41,048 bases of DNA from an uncultured Chloroflexota bacterium (GCA_937879875.1 CALFMN010000007.1:1-41048), one strand, 5' to 3'. Positions 1 through 9,736 are shown, counted from the first letter of the stretch. A program made the numbers and translations. The notes: generated by a model from the sequence alone, not told the origin.

Positions 1-60
1 GGGGAAGGGGTGATCTTTGTGCGGATGGTTGGGAGAGTGTGCCCAGCGGGGCTGATGTCC
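1..60. repeat. Probable partial family A repeat at window start
   Basis: The first 60 bases resemble the interior of the family A element at 2887-3137: both have a gggaagggg-like start, a tgatc, then gcggatgg(g/t)tgggagag. The piece abuts the complete element at 61-283 and is cut by the window edge, so two copies may lie side by side here. The match was judged by eye and is imperfect. Confidence 0.45.
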
Positions 61-283
61 GGGGCACCTAACCCTGCTTTGCCTGGCGGCAAAGCTGTCC
101 CTTCCCGAAACGGGAAAGGGACTTCTGGAGCGTTCCAATTTGCGCCGAACGGCGGCAGGGCTGGAGTGTCCTGCGGGATCTGCGGCGGGTTTATCTCTCA
201 CCGGTATGTGGGTCGTCGAACCGTCCCTTCCCGTTTCGGGAAGGGACAGCTTTGCCGCCAGGCAAAGCAGGGTTAGGTGCCCC
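61..283. repeat. Family A compound inverted repeat, copy 1
   Basis: The outer 56 bases (61-116 and 228-283) are perfect inverted repeats starting ggggcacctaacc. Each arm folds into two further hairpins: gctttgcc-tggc-ggcaaagc, and a cccttcccg/cgggaaggg stem. The interior holds the conserved ggaacgctccagaagtccct block in the opposite orientation to the other copies. The element lies downstream of the mbl/mreB gene and no credible gene is present in it. Confidence 0.85.
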
Positions 284-312
284 GTCAGCCCGTCGCTGTC
301 GGGAACGCTCGC

Positions 313-1347
313 TCAAGCCGAATACGCCAGCAGACCTTCTTCTTCCGTCGGCAGGTTGCGCTTGATCAGCTCGAAGTATTCGAGCGCGATGCCCGCGCCG
401 ATCGCCACGCAGTGCATCGGCTCTTCGGCCACCAGGCAGGGCACGCCGGTCTCCTGCGTGATCAGGTCGTCCAGATGGCGCAGCAGCGCCCCGCCGCCGG
501 TGAGCACGATACCGTGGTCGATCACGTCCGAGGCCAGCTCCGGCGGCGTGCGTTCGAGCACGGAGCGCACGCACTGCACGACGAGCGCCAGTCCTTCCTG
601 AATGGCGCCGGTAATCTCGGTCGAGGTGATCGTGATCGTCTTCGGCAGGCCGGTGATCAGGTCGCGGCCGCGCACGCTGCAGGCCAGGTCTTCCTCGACC
701 GGCAGGGCGCTGCCCACCGCGATCTTCACCTCTTCAGCCGTGCGATCGCCCAGCACGACGTTGTGACGGCGGCGGATGTACTGCGTGATCATGTCGTCCA
801 GACGGTCGCCGGCCGAGCGCACCGACTCGGTGACGACGAGGCCGTACATCGAGACGACGGCGGTCTCGGTGCGGCCGGCGCCCACGTTGACGACCATGTG
901 CCCGCTGGGCGAGCCGACCGGGATGCGGGCGCCGATCGCGGCGGCCAGCGGCTCCGGGATCAGGTGCGCCGGGCGGCGTGCGCCGGCCTGCTCGGCGGCG
1001 TCGCGCACGGCACGTTGCTCCACGCTGGTCACACCGGCCGGCACGCAGATCATCACTTCCGGCTTGATGAAGTTGAACTTGCCTACGACCTGCTGCACGT
1101 AGTGGCGCAGCATCGCCTCGGTGATCAGGTAGTCCGCGATCACGCCGTCGCGCATCGGCCGCACGACGGAGATGCTGTTGGGCACGCGGCCGAGCATGCT
1201 GCGCGCCTCCTCGCCCACGCCGACGAGGTTGTTGTCGCGCACGCCAAGCGCGACTACCGCCGGCTCGTCGACGACGATGCCGCGGCCTTTGACGTAGACG
1301 AGCACGTTCGCCGTGCCCAGATCGATGCCCACTTTTTTTGCAAACAT
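313..1347 (-). CDS. mbl: MreB/Mbl-family actin-like cell-shape protein
   Basis: This 344-residue protein matches the length and architecture of MreB/Mbl, the bacterial actin that guides lateral wall synthesis at the inner face of the membrane. The phosphate-1 loop GIDLGTAN (residues 7-14), the RPMRDGVIADY segment (63-73) and the adenosine loop LTGGG are intact, and the family's catalytic Glu is kept as E132 in LIPEPLAAAIG. The phosphate-2 loop is unusual: the usual VVDIGGGT reads VVNVGAGR (152-159), so Asp becomes Asn154, Gly becomes Ala157 and Thr becomes Arg159. It is the last gene of the minus-strand run, 63 bp after murA, and no mreC or mreD follows within the window. The murA-mbl neighbourhood favours mbl over mreB as a name, but sequence alone cannot separate them. 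Confidence 0.88.
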   Translation of the reverse strand: MFAKKVGIDLGTANVLVYVKGRGIVVDEPAVVALGVRDNNLVGVGEEARSMLGRVPNSISVVRPMRDGVIADYLITEAMLRHYVQQVVGKFNFIKPEVMICVPAGVTSVEQRAVRDAAEQAGARRPAHLIPEPLAAAIGARIPVGSPSGHMVVNVGAGRTETAVVSMYGLVVTESVRSAGDRLDDMITQYIRRRHNVVLGDRTAEEVKIAVGSALPVEEDLACSVRGRDLITGLPKTITITSTEITGAIQEGLALVVQCVRSVLERTPPELASDVIDHGIVLTGGGALLRHLDDLITQETGVPCLVAEEPMHCVAIGAGIALEYFELIKRNLPTEEEGLLAYSA

Positions 1348-1410
1348 GCCCGCTCCGAGCTGTACGCGACGCGGGCAAGGCCCAGCCGCGGAAACGGCGC
1401 CGGCCGCGCG

Positions 1411-2691
1411 TCAGACGCGCTGAATGGCGGCGCCGAGGTTAGTCAATTTTACGTCCAAATCCTGGTACCCGCGATCGAGATGGAACACATCACTGATCTC
1501 TGTCTCGCCGTGTGCGGCCAAGGCGGCGAGTACCAGCGCCGCGCCGGCGCGCACGTCCAGCGCCCGCACTGACGCGCCGACCAGCGGCGTCGGCCCGCTG
1601 ATCACCGCGGTCGAGCCGGCCTGCACCATCTCCGCGCCGAACTTGCGCAGCTCGCCCAGGTAGAGGAAGCGGTTGTCGTAGACGCGCTCGTGCACGAAGC
1701 TGACCCCGTCCGCCTGTGTGAGCAGCACCGCGAGCAGCGCCTGCATGTCGGTGGCAAGGCCAGGATAGGGCACGGCCTGCACCTGCGTGGCCTTCAGCCG
1801 GCCGCAGTGCGCCACGCGCAGCCCGCACTCGAACTCCTCGACATGGACGCCCATGTCGCACATCTTGCTGATCAGCGCCTCGAGGTGGCAGGGCACGGCG
1901 TCTTCGATCGCTACGTCTCCCTGCGTGAGCGCCGCGGCCAGCGCAAACGTGCCGGCCTCGATGCGGTCGGGAAGCACGCGGTGGCGCGTGCCGCCCAGCG
2001 CCTCCACGCCCTCAACCTCGATCGTGTGCGAGCCGGCGCCCTCGATCTGGGCGCCCATCTTGTTCAGCATCTCGGCCAGCGAGACGATTTCCGGCTCGGC
2101 CGCGGCGTTGACGATGCGCGTGTGCCCGCGCGCCAGCACCGCGGCCAGCAGAATGTTCTCCGTGCCCAGCACACTGGGATAGTCCATGAAGATGCGCGCC
2201 CCGCGCAGCGACGGCGCCCGCGCCACGAACTTGTCGCCCTCCCGCGTGATCTCGGCGCCGAGCGCGGCAAAGCCGGCGAGATGCACGTCGAGCGGGCGCT
2301 GGCCGATCACGTCGCCGCCGGGCGCGGCGCAGGCCGCCTCGCCGAAGCGGCCGAGCAGGGCGCCCATCACGACGAAGCTGGCGCGCAGCGACGTAACGAG
2401 CCGGCTGGGCGCCTCCGTGCGCCAGACGCCGTGCCCGCTGACGCGGTAGACATCGAGCAGCTCGGGGTCGCGCGTCACCGAGGCGCCGAGATGACGCAGA
2501 ATCATCGCCATGACGACGGTATCGTCGATGCCGGGGACGTTTTCGAGCGTCGTCTCTTCGGAGGAGAGCAGGGCGGCGACCATCATCGGCAGCGCGGCGT
2601 TCTTGGCGCCGCTGACGCGCACAGCCCCTTCCAGCCTGCGTCCGCCCTCGATCCGCAGGCGGCTGTCGCGCCCGTAGCCCGCAGGTTTCAT
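1411..2691 (-). CDS. murA: UDP-N-acetylglucosamine 1-carboxyvinyltransferase (MurA)
   Basis: MurA transfers enolpyruvate from PEP to UDP-GlcNAc, the first committed step of peptidoglycan synthesis in the cytoplasm. The ATG at 2691 gives 426 residues, the usual family length; the open frame runs upstream to 2811, but those residues are not family-like. Substrate residues K30 and N31 sit in SGAKNAALP. The active loop reads APGGDVIGQRPLDVH, so the Cys that is normally alkylated by fosfomycin (Cys115 in E. coli) is Asp127 here; the following Arg (R132) is kept. Cys-to-Asp MurA enzymes, as in Mycobacterium and Chlamydia, are active but insensitive to fosfomycin. It lies between the ATP synthase genes and mbl on the same strand. 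Confidence 0.95.
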   Translation of the reverse strand: MKPAGYGRDSRLRIEGGRRLEGAVRVSGAKNAALPMMVAALLSSEETTLENVPGIDDTVVMAMILRHLGASVTRDPELLDVYRVSGHGVWRTEAPSRLVTSLRASFVVMGALLGRFGEAACAAPGGDVIGQRPLDVHLAGFAALGAEITREGDKFVARAPSLRGARIFMDYPSVLGTENILLAAVLARGHTRIVNAAAEPEIVSLAEMLNKMGAQIEGAGSHTIEVEGVEALGGTRHRVLPDRIEAGTFALAAALTQGDVAIEDAVPCHLEALISKMCDMGVHVEEFECGLRVAHCGRLKATQVQAVPYPGLATDMQALLAVLLTQADGVSFVHERVYDNRFLYLGELRKFGAEMVQAGSTAVISGPTPLVGASVRALDVRAGAALVLAALAAHGETEISDVFHLDRGYQDLDVKLTNLGAAIQRV

Positions 2692-2886
2692 AACCCGTCC
2701 ACGGCTGGCTGCAAGGGGTGAACCACCACGCACCGGTTCAGTAACGTGGGCAGCAACCATGCTGCCGCGCCGGGCTGCCCGCCTCAGCATAGCGAAGCGC
2801 GTTGCAGGCACGCAACAACGGCGCGACGTAGGCCGATCCGCGGCGAGGCGGTTTCGGGAGAGCGCTCCCAGCGGCGTCGGGCTCCC

Positions 2887-3137
2887 GGGGCACCTAACCC
2901 CGCTTTCGCTGAAGCGAAAACTGTGTTGAAAGTCTCCGACGGTTGCGCTGCGCTCTGGCCCGACACGGGAAGGGTTTGATCCGAGGACACGCGGATGGGT
3001 GGGAGAACTACCTCTCGGGCGGCCCGTGAGGACACCCCGGCCGCGCCGCCGTCCGACGCTGTGGGGAACGCTCCAAAAGTCCCTTCCAGTTTCGGGAAGG
3101 GACAGACCTCGCCTGCGAGGTCAGGGTTAGGTGCCCC
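2887..3137. repeat. Family A compound inverted repeat, copy 2
   Basis: Ends are ggggcacctaacc and ggttaggtgcccc. The left arm has the tttcgct-ga-agcgaaa hairpin; the right arm has a different stem, acctcgc-ct-gcgaggt. The block ggaacgctccaaaagtccct lies near the right end. The element ends two bases before the atpC stop codon and sits between atpC and murA. The remaining spacer 2692-2886 shows nothing else I can name. Confidence 0.8.
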
Positions 3138-3139
3138 GC

Positions 3140-3586
3140 TCACTCCCCGCGCGGCTGGCCGGGCTGGCCGGGGCCGCCGCGGCGACGGCGGCGCTCGGCC
3201 ACGCGGATGCGCACGTCCGCACGGCGGGCGGCGGCGAAGACGGCGGCCACGTCGATGTCGGTCTGGCGCGTCGCCATCGCCTCTTCGGCGCGGCGGCGGG
3301 CCGCCTCGGCGCGGGCGATGTCGATCTCGTCCGAGCGCTCGGCGCTGTCGGCGAGAATCGTCACTTTGTCGTCGCGCACTTCGAGGAAGCCGCCGGCGAC
3401 GAACAGGTCGATCTCCTCGTTGCCGCGGCGGGCGCGCAGCTCCCCGGTTTCGAGGATCGTCATCAGCGGCGCGTGGCGGGGCAGAATACCCAGCTGCCCC
3501 TCGCTGCCGGGCGCCACGATGATGTCGAAGCCATCTTCCGAGAGCACTTCGCGTTCGGCCGTAACGATGTCCAGGCTCAGGGGCAT
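3140..3586 (-). CDS. atpC: ATP synthase epsilon subunit
   Basis: This 148-residue protein is the epsilon subunit of the F1 central stalk, which couples rotation to the c-ring and can inhibit ATP hydrolysis. The N-terminal beta-sandwich is clear (LDIVTAEREV, then GQLGILPRHAPLMT, and FVAGGFLEVRDDKVTILAD). A charged helical region follows, with runs of Ala, Glu and Arg. The C-terminus ends in an Arg-Gly-Pro-rich tail (about residues 133-148) running up to the repeat at 2887-3137; the tail is not a family feature. It starts 3 bp after atpD, so the two are surely co-transcribed and probably translationally coupled. Confidence 0.95.
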   Translation of the reverse strand: MPLSLDIVTAEREVLSEDGFDIIVAPGSEGQLGILPRHAPLMTILETGELRARRGNEEIDLFVAGGFLEVRDDKVTILADSAERSDEIDIARAEAARRRAEEAMATRQTDIDVAAVFAAARRADVRIRVAERRRRRGGPGQPGQPRGE

Positions 3587-3589
3587 GGC

Positions 3590-5035
3590 TTACTCCCGCA
3601 GCGTGCGCGCCTTCTCGACCGCCATATCGATGTTGCCGACCATGTAAAACGCCTGCTCCGGCAGGTCGTCGTGCTTGCCGTCGAGGATCTCGCGGAAGCC
3701 GCGCACCGTCTCGGTCAGCGGCACGTACTGGCCCGCCAGGTTGGTGAACTGTTCGGCCGTGAACATCGGCTGCGAGAGGAAGCGCTCGATGCGCCGCGCC
3801 CGCCCCACGATCTGCTTGTCCTCGTCCGAAAGCTCCTCGATGCCGAGGATGGCGATGATGTCCTGCAAGTCTTTGTAGCGCTGCAAGACCTGCTGCACGC
3901 CGCGGGCCACGTCGTAGTGCTCCTGGCCGACCACCTGCGGGTCGAGCAGGCGTGAGAACGAGGTGAGCGGGTCCACCGCCGGGTAGATGCCGCGGGCAAA
4001 GACGGCGCGGTCGAGCGCGACGACGGCGTCCAGATGGCCGAAGGTCGTGGCCACGCCGGGGTCGGTGTAGTCGTCGGCCGGCACGTAGATCGCCTGGAAC
4101 GAGGTGATCGCGCCCTTCTTGGTCGAGGTGATGCGCTCTTCGAGGTCGCCCATCTCGGTCGCAAGCGTCGGCTGGTAGCCGACGGCCGAGGGCATGCGCC
4201 CCAGCAGCGCCGAGACCTCCATGCCCGCCAGTGTGTAGCGGTAGATGTTGTCGATGAAGAGCAGCACGTCGCGCCCTTCGATGTCGCGGAAGTACTCGGC
4301 CATGGTCAGGCCGGTCAGCGCGATGCGCAGGCGCACGCCCGGCGGCTCGTTCATCTGGCCGAAGACCAACACCGTCTTGTCGAGCACGCCCGACTCGCTC
4401 ATCTCGTGCCAGAGGTCGTTGCCCTCGCGCGAGCGTTCGCCCACACCGGCGAAGACCGAATAGCCGCCGTGCTGCTTGGCGATGTTGTTGATCAGCTCGG
4501 TCATCGTCACGGTCTTGCCCACGCCGGCGCCGCCGTAGGCGCCGATCTTGCCGCCGCGGGCGAAGGGCGCGATCAGGTCGATGACCTTGATGCCCGTCTC
4601 CAAAATCTGCGCCGAGGTCTCCTGCTCCTCGAAGGAGGGCGGCGCTCGGTGGATCGGCAGCGTTTGCACGCCGTCGAGCGCACCGAGGCTGTCCAGCGGC
4701 TCGCCCAGCACGTTGAACAGCCGCCCCAGCGTCTTCGGCCCGACCGGCACGGAGATCGGCGCACCCCTATCCACGGCGCGGGCGCCGCGGGTGAGGCCGT
4801 CCGTGCTGGTCATCGCCAGCGTACGCACCCAGTTGTTGCCCAGGTGCTGCTGCACCTCGACCACGATCACGTTCGCCTGCTGCTGCTCGCCCTCGCCCAG
4901 CTCGGAGGCGTGCTCGGCCGCCGCGTGGCCTTCAAGGTAGAGATCCACGGCGTTGAACAGGTCGGGGAGCTGCTCCGGCGGGAACTCGAGGTCTACGACG
5001 GTGCCGATGATCTGCGCTACTCTGCCTTCTGCCAT
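3590..5035 (-). CDS. atpD: ATP synthase beta subunit
   Basis: The 481-residue catalytic subunit of F1 makes ATP at the alpha/beta interface. Walker A is GGAGVGKT (168-175), followed by GERSREGNDLWHEM and the Walker B region LLFIDNIYRYTLAG. The C-terminal lever motif appears as ELSDEDK, a variant of DELSEED. A hydrophilic insertion rich in Ala, Glu and Gln (about residues 37-54) lengthens the N-terminal beta-barrel loop. The gene is separated from atpG by a HAD-family gene and by a repeat (5120-5281), which is unusual for an atp operon. Confidence 0.97.
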   Translation of the reverse strand: MAEGRVAQIIGTVVDLEFPPEQLPDLFNAVDLYLEGHAAAEHASELGEGEQQQANVIVVEVQQHLGNNWVRTLAMTSTDGLTRGARAVDRGAPISVPVGPKTLGRLFNVLGEPLDSLGALDGVQTLPIHRAPPSFEEQETSAQILETGIKVIDLIAPFARGGKIGAYGGAGVGKTVTMTELINNIAKQHGGYSVFAGVGERSREGNDLWHEMSESGVLDKTVLVFGQMNEPPGVRLRIALTGLTMAEYFRDIEGRDVLLFIDNIYRYTLAGMEVSALLGRMPSAVGYQPTLATEMGDLEERITSTKKGAITSFQAIYVPADDYTDPGVATTFGHLDAVVALDRAVFARGIYPAVDPLTSFSRLLDPQVVGQEHYDVARGVQQVLQRYKDLQDIIAILGIEELSDEDKQIVGRARRIERFLSQPMFTAEQFTNLAGQYVPLTETVRGFREILDGKHDDLPEQAFYMVGNIDMAVEKARTLRE

Positions 5036-5119
5036 TATCTGTGCTTCCTTGGTCTTGACCGGGCTTCGGCCCGAAGTGTCCTATCTGTATCCACGACCTG
5101 CATCCGGCACGCGGCCGTC

Positions 5120-5281
5120 GGCCCTCATCCTCTCGTCTCTCCTTCTCCCAATCCTGGGAGAAGGGGACGATCCTGAATAGTGCGTTCCGATCACCAGGCG
5201 GTTAACCCGACGCCCTTTCGTCCCCGCACCGCGGGATCGCCCCTCGCCCAGGATTGGGAGAGGGGACGGGGGTGAGGGCCG
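5120..5281. repeat. Family B compound inverted repeat, copy 1
   Basis: The ends ggccctcatcc and gggtgagggcc are imperfect inverted repeats. The left arm has the hairpin ttctccca-atcc-tgggagaa; the right arm carries the inverted version around cccaggattggg. It shares the internal blocks gacgatcct...gcgttccg and gacgcc...gggatcgcccct with 12419-12709. It lies between the HAD gene and atpD, and its right part (5202-5281) forms the 3' end of the HAD reading frame. Confidence 0.75.
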
Positions 5282-5951
5282 CGGCCTCCAGCCAGTGCAG
5301 GTCGAACTGCGCCAGCGTGTGGATGCGGGCGTCGGCCTCCGGGATCGCCAGTCTCTCCGTGTAGGGCGTGTCCACGGCGACCACAGCCATGCCGGCGCGG
5401 TGGGCCGACTGCACGCCTTTGGGCGCGTCCTCGATCGCAAGGCAGCGCTCTGGCGCCACGCCCAGCGCTGCCGCCGCCTTGAGATAGATCTCCGGCTCCG
5501 GCTTGCCGCGCTGCACCATGTCGCCCGTCACCACCGCCTCGAAGCACTCGCGCAGTCTCAGCCCGGCGAGGCACGCCTCGACCCAGGCCGTGCGCGAGGA
5601 TGAGGCCACGGCGAGCCGTTTGCCGCGCGCCTGCAGCTCGCTCAGCAGCCAGACCGCGCCGGGCAGCAGCACGGAGTGGTTGGCGTACTGCTGCAGGATC
5701 TCGGCGTCGTAGCGGTCGCGGTAGTACGCGAACGGCCGCTTCAGCCCGAAGCGCTGCACCAGATCGCTCCACGTATCTTCGAGCGTGGTGCCGACGTAGC
5801 CCAGGTAGCTGTCCAGGTCAAGCGCGGCGCCCTCCTCGGCCAGCAGTGCGTTGACCGTCTCGTGGTGCAGCGGCTCGCTGTCCAGCAGCACGCCGTCCAT
5901 ATCGAAGACGACGGCATCAATTCTCCGGCCCGCGAGGCCCGCGCCTGCCAT
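5202..5951 (-). CDS. HAD-superfamily phosphatase, beta-phosphoglucomutase-like
   Basis: A HAD hydrolase of the beta-phosphoglucomutase/phosphatase type, 249 residues from the ATG at 5951, 7 bp after the atpG stop. Motif I is FDMDGVLLDSE, with both catalytic Asps. Motif II is the Ser in AVASSSRT. Motif III is the Lys in GKPEPEIYL. Motif IV is the acidic IEDAPKGVQSAHRAGM. A helical cap lies between motifs I and II. The substrate cannot be read from sequence; sugar phosphates are the common ones. The final 26 or so residues (from about 224, LTPVPSPNPGRG onward) are encoded by the family B repeat, so the original C-terminus was probably replaced. The gene sits inside the ATP synthase operon between atpG and atpD and is probably co-transcribed with them. 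Confidence 0.85.
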   Translation of the reverse strand: MAGAGLAGRRIDAVVFDMDGVLLDSEPLHHETVNALLAEEGAALDLDSYLGYVGTTLEDTWSDLVQRFGLKRPFAYYRDRYDAEILQQYANHSVLLPGAVWLLSELQARGKRLAVASSSRTAWVEACLAGLRLRECFEAVVTGDMVQRGKPEPEIYLKAAAALGVAPERCLAIEDAPKGVQSAHRAGMAVVAVDTPYTERLAIPEADARIHTLAQFDLHWLEAAALTPVPSPNPGRGAIPRCGDERASG

Positions 5952-5958
5952 GCGTCCG

Positions 5959-6843
5959 CTAGCCCTCCAGCGCCGCGACACCGCCGACGATGTCGAGCAG
6001 CTCTTTCGTGATCTGCTCCTGCCGCGCCTTGTTGGCGGCCAGCGTCAGCGAATCAACCATGTCGTTGGCGGCATCGGTCGCGTTCTTCATCGCCACCATC
6101 TGCGCCGAGTAGAAGCTGGCGACGTTCTGCAGCACCGCCTCGTAGATCTGCATCTCGATGTAGCGCGGCAAAAGCTGCGCCAGCACCACGGCCGCGGAAG
6201 GCTCATAGATGTAGTCGATCAGCCCGCCCTCGCCTGCCGTGCTGCCTTCGGGCGGCTCTACGGGCAGCACCTGGCGCACGGTCGGCCGCTGCGTGGCCGT
6301 ATTGATGAAATCGGGATAGATCACCAGCACGCGGTCGGTCTCGCCGCCGAGAAAGTCGTCGATCACCTCGCGCACGATCGGTGAGACGTCGGCCGCGCTG
6401 GGATAGTCGCCCAGGTCCAGGTACTCGGCCACGACGTGGAAGCCGCCGCGCACCATAAAGTCTCGGCCCTTCTTGCCCACGGCGATGCCGCGGATCTGCG
6501 CCTCGGGGCCGGCCTCGCGGATCGTTTGCAGGACGCGGCGGTTGATGTTGCCTGGCAGGCCGCCTGACAGGCCGCGGTTGGGCGAGATCACGACCAGCGT
6601 GACGCGGCTGCCCAGCCGTTGCTCCAGCAAGGGATGCACCGCGTCGCCCTCGCCACCCGTATCGACCTGCGCGGCCAGGTTCGCCAGCACGGCGCGCAGC
6701 CGCTCGGCGTAGGGCCGGGCGGCTGCAGCCCGCAGCTGGGCGCGTCGCATCTTCGACGCGGCCACGAGCTGTAGCGCGTTGGTGATCTTGGCCGTGTTCT
6801 GCACCGAGCGGATGCGCCGCTTGATCTGCCGGTAGCTTGGCAT
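5959..6843 (-). CDS. atpG: ATP synthase gamma subunit
   Basis: The 294-residue gamma subunit forms the rotating shaft inside the alpha/beta hexamer. The N-terminal helix reads RQIKRRIRSVQNTAKITNAL, and the C-terminal helix ends in the conserved NATDAANDMVDSLTLAANKARQEQITKEL segment (split here only by helix register), ending IVGGVAALEG. ISPNRGLSGGLPGNINR is the conserved central strand region, where family members usually have DRGLCGG. Upstream lies the hairpin at 6901-6950, which separates it from atpA. Confidence 0.96.
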   Translation of the reverse strand: MPSYRQIKRRIRSVQNTAKITNALQLVAASKMRRAQLRAAAARPYAERLRAVLANLAAQVDTGGEGDAVHPLLEQRLGSRVTLVVISPNRGLSGGLPGNINRRVLQTIREAGPEAQIRGIAVGKKGRDFMVRGGFHVVAEYLDLGDYPSAADVSPIVREVIDDFLGGETDRVLVIYPDFINTATQRPTVRQVLPVEPPEGSTAGEGGLIDYIYEPSAAVVLAQLLPRYIEMQIYEAVLQNVASFYSAQMVAMKNATDAANDMVDSLTLAANKARQEQITKELLDIVGGVAALEG

Positions 6844-6900
6844 CTGCCGCCTTTTCCAACCCTTGCGGCCCGCAGGCCTGATTCACCGCGACGGTCTCCT

Positions 6901-6950
6901 CCTCACCCCTCGGCCCCTCTCCAGTTCCTGGAGAGGGGCCGGGGGTGAGG
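6901..6950. repeat. Solo 50-bp hairpin related to family B
   Basis: A nearly perfect inverted repeat from cctcacccct to gggggtgagg, with a ctctccag/ctggagag core and a two-base loop. Its outer arm matches the right end of the family B element at 5240-5280 (gagaggggacgggggtgagg). It lies in the atpA-atpG spacer, where the mRNA would form a strong stem. No U-run follows, so it is not a typical intrinsic terminator. Confidence 0.75.
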
Positions 6951-6956
6951 CCACGT

Positions 6957-8480
<1,524 letters not shown>

Positions 8481-8629
8481 CCTCGAACCTCTTTCGCCTT
8501 CCCGCTTCCGGCCTCTGTACGGGCACGGACGCCAGCCTGCGTCGGCATCTGCGCCGTTCAAGCACGCATCAGCGTGCCGATCTCACCGTCATCGTAACGA
8601 ATCGCGGGCTTCTGCGCCGCTTCCTGCCG

Positions 8630-9166
8630 CTAGCGCGCCGCCTCCAGCCGGCGGCGCAGCGCCAGCAGCCGCGTGCGGGCGCTGCCGTCGATCAGGCGGT
8701 CGCCCACGCGCGCCACGACGCCGCCGATGATGCTCGGATCGACGCGCGTCTCGATCTGCACCTGCTTGCCCGTGATCTGGCCGAGCCGCTGCACGATTAG
8801 CTGCCGCTCCGCATCGCCGATCTCGACGGCGGTGACGACCTCCGCGTGCGCGACGCCGCGGTAGGCGTCCGCGAGCTCGCGGAAGAAGTCTGTCACCTGC
8901 GGCGCCAGCGCCACGCGGCGGCGTTCGACCAGCAGCCGCGCGTAGTTCAGCGCCAGCGGCGAGACGCCGGCCAGCGTGCGGGTAAGCACATCTTCTTTTC
9001 CCTGCTGCGGCACTTTGGCGCTCTCCAGCAGGCCGAGCACTTCCGGCTCGGAGAAGACGGCGCCGACCGTCTGCAGATCGCGCAGCCAGGCGTCGATCGT
9101 GTTTTGTTCGCGGGCGATGCTGAACACCCCCTCGGCGTAGCGCTTGGCCGCGATCTCTCGTCTCAT
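8630..9166 (-). CDS. atpH: ATP synthase delta subunit
   Basis: The 178-residue delta subunit caps F1 and links it to the b-subunit stator stalk. Family features are the N-terminal AAKRYAEGVFSIA helix, the NYARLLVERRR segment in the middle and the C-terminal TRVDPSIIGGVVARVGDRLIDGSARTRL block. An AAGGG sequence upstream can serve as ribosome binding site. It follows atpF by 51 bp. Confidence 0.95.
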   Translation of the reverse strand: MRREIAAKRYAEGVFSIAREQNTIDAWLRDLQTVGAVFSEPEVLGLLESAKVPQQGKEDVLTRTLAGVSPLALNYARLLVERRRVALAPQVTDFFRELADAYRGVAHAEVVTAVEIGDAERQLIVQRLGQITGKQVQIETRVDPSIIGGVVARVGDRLIDGSARTRLLALRRRLEAAR

Positions 9167-9217
9167 TGGTATATCGCCCTTGCTGGATCGTCCGTCCCAT
9201 TGCGCTGTCCGCCGGCG

Positions 9218-9736
9218 CTAATTCTGGCTGCCGTTACGCCCTGCGGAAGACTCGAGCACTTCATTGATCAGGCGCAGGTGCGACTGCCGGTCGAGCGACT
9301 GGTTGATCACTTTTTCGGCGGCAAGGATGGTGAGGTCGGCGAACTCGCGGCGCAGATCGGCGCGCGCCGCCTCGGTCTCCTGGCGGATCGTCGCCTGGGC
9401 CTGCGCCACGAGCTGTTGCTGGCGCTCCTGGCCTTGGCGGGTGGCGTCGTCCTGGATGCGCTGGGCGATCTGCTGCGCGTTGGCGACGATCTCCTGCCCC
9501 TGGATCTGCGCCTGGCGGATCTGCTCCTGCACGCGGTTTTCCGACTCGCGGGCCGATTCGGCCGCGGCGTCGGCCGCGCTGAGCGCTTCTTGAATGCGCT
9601 GGCGCCGCTCGTCCAGCATCTTCAGCACCGGGCCGTAGAGGAACTGCTTGAGGAGGAACAGCAGCAGCCCGAAGTTCACAATGAACGCGGCCAGCGTGCC
9701 GAGGTTCAGCCCCAGCGCGTCGAATGCCTTACCCAC
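9218..9736 (-). CDS. atpF: ATP synthase b subunit
   Basis: The 172-residue stator stalk subunit has one N-terminal membrane helix (about residues 12-32, LGTLAAFIVNFGLLLFLLKQF). A long charged coiled coil follows, rich in Gln, Glu, Arg and Ala. FVNFxLLLFLLKxFLYxP-type sequences are typical of bacterial b subunits. Only one b gene is present, so the stalk is probably a homodimer. It lies between atpE and atpH. Confidence 0.94.
   Translation of the reverse strand: MGKAFDALGLNLGTLAAFIVNFGLLLFLLKQFLYGPVLKMLDERRQRIQEALSAADAAAESARESENRVQEQIRQAQIQGQEIVANAQQIAQRIQDDATRQGQERQQQLVAQAQATIRQETEAARADLRREFADLTILAAEKVINQSLDRQSHLRLINEVLESSAGRNGSQN

Noticed and set aside
61..283. Insertion sequence or CRISPR array
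   Set aside because: The repeats code for no transposase and are not arranged as short repeats with regular spacers; they are dispersed non-coding inverted repeats.
3140..3600. Plus-strand open frames covering the atpC region
   Set aside because: Arg-rich shadow frames; atpC has a clear fold on the minus strand.
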